DNA of 64,000 nt from Colocasia esculenta (taxonomy: Eukaryota; Streptophyta; Magnoliopsida; Alismatales; Araceae): the NCBI GenBank assembly GCA_014218235.1, contig CM024766.1, positions 24,897,346 through 24,961,345 of the forward strand. The letters are read 5' to 3'. The notes beneath the pieces are model-generated. The model was not told where the DNA came from. It saw nothing but the letters and a program-made list of their open reading frames with translations, and did no database searches. Position numbers and translations under genes: made by a program. Shown piece by piece: positions 56,134-64,000 of this stretch; the stretch's first letter is position 1; each line of letters opens with the position of its first letter.

Positions 56134-57602
56134 GTATGTATATTTAAGTTTTCAGGGTATTTGTATAGTCATTAACAATAAGCAGTTGCACCTTGCTTAT
56201 GTCGTCGTGCATTTTTGTCCAGGTTCGGTGCCAGAGGATGCTGTTAGTTTCCAGGAGGGGGGAGGCAGTTTTTATGAGAGCACTCTGCCGGAGGTGTGGA
56301 TCAATGGGTACGTAATAAACTTGTATCTTTCATGAAGGAGGTATATTTAGTTCATAAATTCATAGTAACAAGTTACATAATTTCAGTGATAAAATAGAGC
56401 CCGCTCAAGCATCTCAATTTATCACAAGAACAATCAAGCACACTTTCCTGGGCCTATTCATAGATTCAATGATTTTTCGATAGAGGTCCAGGAGTTGTTG
56501 TATCAGATGTTCATGGTATTAATTTCTTATTATAATTAATTTGTTTTTATTCCTACATTCAGTTAACTAACTCTTATCTATATAGAGATTTCATCGATTC
56601 ACGCGTCGTTCGGACGAGGCACGGTCTCGATAAGTATGGACGATGACCGCCCGATCAAATTTTAAGCATTTGTTGTATAATGCAAGGAAAAATGCACAGA
56701 AAGTTTCTCAGAGTGCAGACCCGACTCTTTGGAGGGAGCGGGCACCGACATGGATGAGGAGAGACTATTGGAAAACTCTGTGCAACATATGGGCTGCAGA
56801 GAGATGGAAACAAACATCCACAACAATGAAAGTGAATCGGGTGGCCAATCCAGAGGCCAACATGCATACAAGCGGATCTGTCTCCTTTGCAACCCATCAG
56901 TCCAGATTGGTAAGTAATTTGTCCATTTGTGATATCTTTTTGTCTTCCAGGTACTCATTTATGTCATGTTTTTCTGTCAAATAGGAAAAGGAGCTAAAAA
57001 GGCCTCCGACATTTTAAGAGGTGTTTGACAAAACACATAAGAAAAAGGGAACATATCAATACATTAGCGATAGAGCCCGAGAGGTGGCGATAAGTATTTA
57101 CAATGTATTCACTATTTAATTTTTCTCGTTACAGATTAATATTACATTGTCATTTATTTTTTTTTGCAGGAGTCGTATAGCCAACAAATGACAGGGAAGT
57201 ACGTTGGGGAGGAGGAGCAGCCGCAGTTAGATCCTGAGGTATGGGTTGCGGCATCTAGTGCCCCAAAAAAAGGCCATGTGTATGGTTTTGGGCACAGTAT
57301 GAACACGAGCAGGGTGTTATCTGGCGTCTCGAGTTCAGCCTCACAGACTAGTGCATTCAGCACAGCAGCTGGTGCTCCAGGTACTTGTCCTAGTGAGATG
57401 ATGGGCTTCATTACAGATACGATATCTGGTTTAGAGTCTCGTCTAGCCCAGACGATGGAGACTCGTCTGGTCCAGATGCAGACGTAGGTGACCGACGCAC
57501 TCTAGGCCCAGCTCTCCCAGACCCTCTCCCAGGTTATCTCCCAGGCCCTCACCCAGCATTCCTCCTCAGGCAGCGCCATCGACATCAGCACAGGCCCCTC
57601 AC

Positions 57603-59931
57603 GTGAGTAAATTGATTTTATTTTAGTTTTTTTATTTTAACAGTCAAGTTAGTCAAGTTAGTTTAAGTTTATTTTGGTTTCATCGACGCTCAATTTCATC
57701 TTAAGCAAGTTAGTTTAGTTAAAAACGAAGAACTTAGCTAGGTTTGGGGGTCCAAAATTAGACTCCGGTTTGTTCCAGCACGGTCGGGGCGATGAGTGTG
57801 ACTTGTGGAAACTAACAGAGTTCAATTCCGACTCCCGGTTTGAACTCGACGTTCAAATTCACAATAAGAAAGTTAGTTTAGTTTAAAAATGAAAAACTTA
57901 AGTTTGGGGGTCCAAAATTAGAAATACTCATTCGATTGGCCTCTGGTTTGTTCCAGCACGGTTAGGGCAATGGTTGTGACTTGTGGAAACTGACGGAGTT
58001 CAATTCGGACTCCCAGTTTAAGCTCGACGCTCAAATTCATCTTAAGCAAGTTAGTTTAGTTTAGAAATGAAGAACTTAGGTTTGGGAAAATTAGAAATAC
58101 TAATCTGATTGGCCTCTGGTTTGTTCCAGCATGGTCGGGCTAATGGTTGTGACTTGTGGAAACTGACGGAATTCAATTCGGACTCCTGGTTTGAGCTCGA
58201 TGCTCAAATTCATCTTAAGAAAGTTAGTTTAGTTTAAAAATGAAAAACATAAGTTTGGGGGTCCAAAATTAGAAATACTCATCCGATTAGCCTCTGGTTT
58301 GTTCTAGCACAGTCGGGGCAATGGTTGTGACTTATGGAAACTGACGGAGTTCAATTCGGACTCCCAGTTTGAGCTCGACGCTCAAATTCATCTCAACTAA
58401 GTTAGTTTAGTTTAGAAATGAAGAACTTAGGTTTGGGGGTCCAAAATTAGAAATACTCATCCGATTAGCCTCCGGTTTGTTTCAGCATGGTCGGGGCGAT
58501 GAGTGTGACTTGTGGAAACTAACAGAGTTCAATTCCGACTCCCGGTTTGAGCTCGACACTCAAATTTACAATAAGCAAGTTAGTTTAGTTTAGAAATGAA
58601 GAACTTAGGTTTGGGGGTTCAAAATTAGAAATACTAATCTGATTGGCCTCTGGTTTGTTCCAGCACGGTCGGGGCGATGGTTGTGACTTGTGGAAACTGA
58701 CGAAGTTCAATTCGGACTCCTGGTTTGAGCTCGACGCTCAAATTCATCTTAAGCAAGTTAGTTTAGTTTAAAAATGAAAAACTTAAGTTTGGGGGTCCAA
58801 AATTAAAAATACTCATCCGATTGGCCTCTGGTTTGTTCCAGCACAGTCGGGGCAATGGTTGTGACTTGTGGAAACTGACGGAGTTCAATTCGGACTCCCA
58901 GTTTGAGCTCGACGCTCAAATTCATCTTAAGCAAGTTAGTTTAGTTTAGAAATGAAGAACTTAGGTTTAGGGGTCCAAAATTAGAAATACTCATCCGAAT
59001 TGCCTCCGGTTTGTTTCAGTACGGTCGGGGCGATGAGTGTGACTTGTGGAAACTAACGGAGTTCAATTCTAACTCCCGGTTTGAGCTCGACGCTCAAATT
59101 CACAATAAGCAAGTTAGTTTAGTTTAAAAATGAAGAACTTAGGTTTTGGGGTCCAAAATTAGAAATACTAATCCGATTAGCCTCTGGTTTGTTCCAGCAC
59201 GGTCAGGGCGATGGTTGTGACTTGTGGAAACTGACGGAGTTCAATTCGGACTCCCGGTTTGAGCTCGACGCTCAAATTCATCTTAAGCAAGTTAGTTTAG
59301 TTTAGAAATGAAGAACTTAGGTTTGGGGGTCCAAAATTAGAAATACTAATCTGATTGGCCTCTGGTTTGTTCCAGCACGGTCGGGGCGATGGTTGTGACT
59401 TGTGAAAACTGACGGAGTTTAATTTAGACTCCCGGTTTGAGCTCGACGCTCAAATTCATCTTAAGCAAGTTAGTTTAGTTTAGAAATGAAGAACTTAGGT
59501 TTGGGGGTCCAAATTAGAAATACTCATCCGATTGGCCTCCGTTTTTTTCCAGCACGGCTAGGGCGATGATTGTGACTTATGAAAACTGATGAAGTTCAAT
59601 TTGGACTCCCGGTTTGAGCTCAACGCTCAAATTTACATTAAGCAAGTTAGTTTAGTTTAAAAATGAAAAACTTAGGTTTGGGGGTCCAAAGTTAGAAATA
59701 CTAATCCGATTGGCCTCTGGTTTGTTCCAGCACAGTCGGGGCGATGGTTGTGACTTGTGAAAACTGACGGAGTTCAATTCGGACTCCCGATTGAGCTCGA
59801 CGCTCAAATTCATCTTAAGTGTGATCAAAATATTGACCGAAAGTGAGTGAATAAAAATCTATAAATTTAAATAATTTATTACTTATAATAGTATTTCATT
59901 TTAACTTATTATTGTTATATATGTATTGTAG
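57603..59931 (+). other. Long last intron of the TNPA-like gene
   Basis: Donor CAC|GTGAGT at 57603, acceptor TATTGTAG at 59924-59931. Joining the flanking frames gives an open acidic C-terminus. Nearly all of it is the 178-bp satellite. Confidence 0.65.
57685..59820 (+). repeat. 178-bp tandem satellite, about 12 units
   Basis: The word AGTTAGTTTAGTT recurs with its TAG at 57711, 57874, 58052, 58225, 58403, 58581, 58759, 58937, 59115, 59293, 59471 and 59648: spacing 178 in most cases (163, 173 and 177 in the others). Units contain TTTGTTCCAGCACGGTCGGG. A variant with GATGAGTGTGAC and CACAATAAG recurs every three or four units, hinting at higher-order structure. Confidence 0.95.
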
Positions 59932-59999
59932 GTTCCTTCATCGGGTGGCGTGGGAGGAGAAGAGCACGAGGATGAGCACGGGGACGAGGATTCATGATT

Positions 60000-60290
60000 T
60001 TTATTTCATTATTATTATTGTTGTGGATATTTTTATAATTGTTGTTGACATTTTATTATTGTGGTGTTGTGGACATTTTTATTATTATTGTGGATATTTT
60101 ATTATTGTTGTGTTGTGGACATTTTTATTATTTTCGTGGATATTTTATTATTGTTGTGTTGTGGACATTTTTATTATTTTCGTGGATATTTTATTATTGT
60201 TGTCTTGTGGACATTTTTATTATTGTTGTGTTGTGGACATTTTTATTATGTTGTCTTGTGGACATTTATTATTGTTGTGGTCATTGTTAT
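60000..60290 (+). repeat. TTATTGTTGTG/GTGGACATTT tandem repeat after TNPA stop
   Basis: Repeated block GTGGACATTTTTATTATT alternating with GTGGATATTTTATTATT, about 25-30 bp per unit, directly downstream of the TNPA stop codon. The 131-codon frame through it is a by-product. Confidence 0.85.
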
Positions 60291-60359
60291 ATTTACACAA
60301 GTTATAGTGCATTTACACATGTTATTTTGATAAAAATATATATGTATAAAAAATAATTA

Positions 60360-60842
60360 AAAAAATAGAGACTGATTAGTGACCGAAATAATTCGGTCAC
60401 TGTTCGGTCCCTACAACAGTAACCGATTTGTGACTAAGACAAGTCTGTCGCTATCAGAGATCGGCAGGCATCAGTCGTGATTCGGTCGCTGTTTTAGGGA
60501 CCGAACAGTGACCGAATTATTTTGGTTACTAATAGTGACTGATGGAATTTAGTCACTAATTCAGTCACTAAATTAGTGACCGATTTAGTGACAGAAAATT
60601 CTGGTCACTAATCGGTGACTATTTAGTGACCGAATTAGTGATCGAATTTTCCAGTCGCTGATATCGACCTTCAGCGACTGAAGGATTTCGAGTGACCGAA
60701 ATATTTCGATCACATATTTGTGACCAGAAATTCTTCACCGACAGTTTCGGTCTCTATTTGGTCACTATTTGGTCTCTGGCACTTTTAGTGACCGAATAGT
60801 GACAGAAAATGTCGGTCTCTAAATGCGCTTTTTCTTGTAGCG
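60360..60842. repeat. Right subterminal and terminal repeats of CACTA element
   Basis: Many copies of AGTGACCGAA, TTCGGTCACT and variants, ending in GCGCTTTTTCTTGTAG. Mirror of the left end. Confidence 0.9.
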
Positions 60843-61259
60843 AGGGGGCATCCAACAAGGACACACCCCAATGAGAAGGGGGCAGCCAACAGGGCTAGGA
60901 CACCTTCTACCGGTTCCGCAGACCACAACCCTGCACCGGTGAAGGCCACACCACACATAGGCTCTCTTAGCCTTCACGACACACCCACACGGACGCGCAG
61001 GCCGATGACGAACCCAACCGCAGCACGAGCAAACCAGCAACCACACTCGAAGCACGCGCCCCCAGCAGCAGCAGCAACACTCTCCTGCAGCTCACACTCG
61101 GACCCTGCTGGAAAGCTGACCACCTGCAATAAAGACCAAATGCTCACTTAAAAGCAACTCTACATGGACGGGCCAGCAGCACACGAGTACCTTTCTTTGG
61201 GACAACCATAGTTATTAACCCATTACAAATTTCGTTGGACCCCTGAGCTCTGATACCAC
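60843..61259 (-). mobile_element. Family F internal region, right part
   Basis: Sequence between the CACTA element and the F 5' LTR, carrying the F primer site. No coding similarity seen. Short repeat text near 60845-60895 matches 49700-49740 on the other side of the CACTA insertion. Confidence 0.7.
61247..61258 (-). other. Primer binding site of family F
   Basis: Minus-strand TGGTATCAGAGC beside the LTR end; initiator tRNA-Met type. It orients family F on the minus strand. Confidence 0.9.
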
Positions 61260-62894
61260 TATAACGACCCGACCTCCCGGACCCCCTGCTAGGGACCCCC
61301 GAAGGTCGTGCCGCCACCCACGGATCCGAAGACCCAGAAGGGTTAGAATTTAGTCCAGTGAGATAAACAATGAATTCAAATAACTATAACAAGAAAGACT
61401 GTACATTAATAAAGAAATTAAATCCGACATGTCCCAAATAAAAGTACAGGTACAGAAAGAAGGCGCAGCCCTTAAGGGGCATACCCCGAGGACTTGCAAA
61501 AAGGCCACTTTCAACTCCCACTACAAGCGCTCACGCTCACAACTCACACTGCTGGCAATGCACGGCGCAACAAACCGCCACCACGACCGTTCGGCAACAA
61601 ACTCCTGCGATAGCGAGTCCTTACCTGAAGAGAGTATGGGGGTGAGCCTCGCGAACAAGGCTCAGTAGGGATTACCAGTCCCTTACCAGCCAGAGCAGTA
61701 GGAACTCCAACAAGCGGAAGCAAAACTACTCTACAAAGCAGTAAAGTGAGAAACACCTACCACAGAGCACTACAAAGCAGCAAAAACAGAGAAACGCCTC
61801 GACTACAACCCGGGTCAGGCCAAACATGACTCCCGCAGAACCAGCGGAGTCAAACACATGCAGAAGCAACTAGAGCAATGCCGTGACCCACAACCAGGGT
61901 CGGGCCAGAGCAACATAATGCGGGAGCAAACCATCGGCACACACCCGCCGAGACAAAGAAACTCACGGAACACTAGAGCAACCATGTGAGACCGGAGTCT
62001 TACGACACAAGCACCAACATCTCGGACCTCCACGAGGTCAGGAAGGAACAACCAGGTGTCACCACGAGAGACACCGAGCAACCACGTGAGAAGCAACGTC
62101 TCACCACAGGCAAGACCACCTCAGACCTCCACCAGGTCGAGGGCCCACAAGCAGAACCACCCTGCACCTCGGACACTCCACGAGGTCAGGAAAACCACAC
62201 ACTCTGGTGCCACCACGGACGGCACCAAGGAATGGGTTACTGAAACAACAGATGGGTGCCTGCACCAGGCACCCCGAGAGAACCCGCAGAACGGAAACCA
62301 CTAACACGGCCCACGAGGCCAAACTAACCAAGCCCATAGAACTAGACACGGCTAGGCTACAACCCCCGTGCAAGCTAGGGCAATGAGAAACCATTCTTGG
62401 AAACAGCGTGTGAAGCAACGTCACAACAAGAACAACCAAGCCACCGCCACAAGTGCCTTAGTCCAGGTCTCCCCTCCCGTCAGAGTGAAATGCGTGGACT
62501 AAGCAACCACAACCGGAACCGCAGTCCGGCCGAACTATGGCCCCACACCTGACCTCCCTACACGGCTCCGGAACCAACATAGAGCGAGGCAGTGAGAAGG
62601 ACTAGCTGGTCCGCACCGGATGAGCGCCGAACCACCTCGGAGACCCAGACCAGCTAAGAGAGCTCTACAAATGGCTCACGCCGCTGCCCCACCGTTTTCC
62701 CCTTCTACTCCAAGTCCAAGACTTAAGCACGCCCGCCACCCGGAGCAACACCCTCTAACACAGGTGCACGGGGCTAGGGGCCCCAGGAAATGGTAACAAC
62801 CTGTCTCGCGGACAAGCCCTCAAGTGCCAAGCACCAGGCGAAAGAGAACTAGCGTGGCAACTACCACAGAAACAACACAACTGCTTGTAACTAA
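61260..62894 (-). repeat. 5' LTR of family F, cut by another insertion
   Basis: 3' end of the LTR at 61260 (GTCGTTATA, terminal CA mutated). Collinear from about 61800 with 34387-35480. Interrupted at 62895, where the other copy continues uninterrupted. Confidence 0.85.
61643..61664 (-). promoter_or_regulatory. Acceptor-proximal hairpin (family F LTR)
   Basis: TGAGCCT, 8-nt loop, AGGCTCA: perfect 7-bp stem ending 18 nt before the base after acceptor CTTCAG (AG at 61626-61625) on the minus strand. Confidence 0.72.
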
Positions 62895-64000
62895 TGTTGG
62901 CCATTTATGTACGGCAGCAAGGTAACCTAGCTAGAGGGGGCGGGGTGAATAGGTTTTTCTGAAATCTGAAATCAAAACGTGAACACTTAAAAGTTTGGTT
63001 AGTGTTAGTGTGATGAAGAGTGGCAGTGCAGAAGCAAAAAAACAATCACACAAAAGGACACAGAGATTTATCCTGGTTCGGCCCTTCCCACATGGAAGTC
63101 CTACGTCCAGTCCCCAAGCAAACTCTTGAGATTTCACTAACCGAAGGTACAGTCCCCTTCAAGGACACTACAACACCCTGGATACCCCACCAGGTCTTCT
63201 TCTCTTTCCGGGCAAGAAGGCAGCCCACTTCTTTTCTAGGCTCAGAAGCAAACCTACTTCTTTTACAGGTTCAGAAGTAAACCTCCTGGAACAAACCCCA
63301 GTGTGGTTCTGCTAGACTTAAACCCCCAGCTAGGTCCTGTTGGTACAAACCCCAACAAGGTTCTGCTAGACACTAACCTCTAGCTAGGTTACACACTGTA
63401 TACAGTCCTACAGTGGACAAGGGTCTTTCTTAGAAAAGAAAGAACAAGACTGAGAGCTAATAAAAGATGAACACTATGGACTTAGCTCACAGTCACAGAC
63501 TCTCCCTCAAGATTACAATGAGCATAGGGAGAATGGAAGAGAAGAAGGCTTGAAGGTGATGAAGACTTCTGCTTTGAAAGCTTCTGTAGATTTTTGGCTC
63601 AAGCTCTTCTCTCTTTCTCTGAGTGTTTGTGGCATGAAGGTTCTTCTCACAGTTGTACACTCCTTGAAGAATTTTCAGGAAGGCTCTTATTTTCTGTTCT
63701 TCAGCAATGCTCCATCTTTTATATGAGCAGCTTTAGAATAGATCCGTTGAAGAGATCCGTTGTAGCTCTTCTAGTCGTTGCTGATCTCTTGTCTTGATCT
63801 ACCTTTGGTGGTCTTTGAGATCTGTGAGCATGGAGCAGTGTGTCAGCACAAAATAGTGTTTTCACGATGACAGTGCACTCTGCTGTATTTCTCTTAACAT
63901 GCTAAAACTGATAGGTCAAATCTTTTTCTGACACTGCTTTGAATCAAGCATGCAGCTTTATCTGTCAGAAGATATTTGCCTTTTCAATGAGCACCAAAAA
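62895..64000 (+). mobile_element. Start of another LTR, probably Ty1/copia type
   Basis: Insertion point is clear from comparison with 35470-35485: shared CTTGTAACTAA, then TGTTGGCC. TG start, an early GGGGCGGGGTGAATAGG phrase and ATCCTGGTTCGGCCC, both of a kind I associate with plant copia LTRs, and a TATA-like CTTTTATATGAG at 63715-63726. No coding sequence before the window ends. Confidence 0.55.

Larger units (their letters stand above)
55471..59997 (+). pseudogene. TNPA-like (Transposase_24-type) gene of the CACTA element
   Basis: Starts ATG 55471 (MVRGARSSSSSGRS) and ends TGA 59995-59997. Exons judged from GT/AG ends: 55471-55543, a run of 39-nt micro-exons to 56133, 56223-56307, one from about 56387, 56586-56909, about 56982-57090, 57170-57602 and 59932-59997. 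The middle exons carry the plant transposase motifs FTRRSDEARSR, WRERAPTWMR, KELKRPPTF and EVFDKTHKKKGTYQY; the C-terminus is Gln-rich, then acidic (GEEHEDEHGDEDS). Such proteins bind subterminal repeats. Frameshifts near 56450 and before 57600 and several TAG codons indicate decay. Confidence 0.82.
49748..60842 (+). mobile_element. CACTA (En/Spm-type) DNA transposon, about 11.1 kb
   Basis: Left end CACTATAAGAAAAAGCGC; right end complement CGCTACAAGAAAAAGCGC. The terminal inverted repeats match well beyond 30 bp (AGAGACCGA). Both ends carry many short subterminal repeats (GTGACCGAA and complements). Between them lie a TNP2-like fragment and a TNPA-like gene on the + strand. Inserted in family F sequence within a short tandem repeat (CATCCAACAAGGACACACCCCAA occurs on both sides). 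A clean 3-bp target duplication is not evident, and the right terminus reads CG instead of TG. Confidence 0.93.

Noticed and set aside
57685..59820. CRISPR array
   Set aside because: Head-to-tail 178-bp units without unique spacers, inside a plant transposon intron.
59912..60307. 131-codon frame through the TTATTGTTGTG repeat
   Set aside because: The TNPA frame ends at 59997; the rest is translated tandem repeat.

Overview
The window is repeat-dense flowering-plant DNA. It holds nested LTR retrotransposons, a CACTA DNA transposon and one 100-base assembly gap (34185-34284). I found no convincing host gene. Evidence for a plant: the LTR elements use primer sites matching the 3' end of plant initiator tRNA-Met (TGGTATCAGAGC), there are Ty3/gypsy chromoviruses with an integrase-linked chromodomain, a Tat-lineage element with a second RNase H, and a CACTA element with TNP2-like and TNPA-like genes. 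The species cannot be told from the sequence.

Layout. Element A (Tekay/Del-like chromovirus, + strand) spans 1-19601. Its 5' LTR is split by element E (minus strand, 1510-8707, a gag-only non-autonomous relative with 5-bp target duplication ATATG). Its gag is split by solo LTR B (10027-13316, duplication TAAGG). Its 3' LTR is cut by element D (minus strand chromovirus, 19602-27950, right LTR truncated). Next come a short LTR-like remnant, a decayed Tat-lineage element H (about 28541-34184), the gap and one CACTA end (34285-34386). Then follow a truncated minus-strand LTR of family F (34387-36410), a tandem array of family C (internal, LTR, internal, LTR; 36411-47465) and F-type internal sequence (47466-49747 and 60843-61259). 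That internal sequence is interrupted by an 11-kb CACTA element (49748-60842). The F 5' LTR (61260-62894) is cut by what looks like the start of another, probably copia-type, LTR (62895-64000).

Most unexpected result. The long LTRs (about 2.8-3.4 kb) share an organisation I do not recognise as described. In families A, D and E the LTR carries a TATA box, a telo-box about 40 nt downstream, a conserved reading frame ending at a splice-donor-like GGCAA|GTRAC, a long intron-like stretch, and a splice acceptor followed by a short conserved exon ending in a stop. The two parts join in the same phase in all three families. In all six LTR families (A, B, C, D, E, F) a short stem-loop of the type TGAGYC...GRCTCA sits 18-21 nt upstream of the acceptor AG, with base pairs that covary between families. 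Two clusters of small inverted repeats (cores GACGGC, GACGTC, CGCGAC or ATCGCGAT) flank the putative transcription start.

Other notable points. Family C carries a 44-nt copy of the 5' half of initiator tRNA-Met in its non-coding internal region. The chromovirus gag has two intron-like inserts that element E lacks. The CACTA TNPA-like gene contains an array of duplicated 39-nt micro-exons and an intron filled by a 178-bp satellite. Coding regions of all elements carry stops and frameshifts, so the elements look inactive here.
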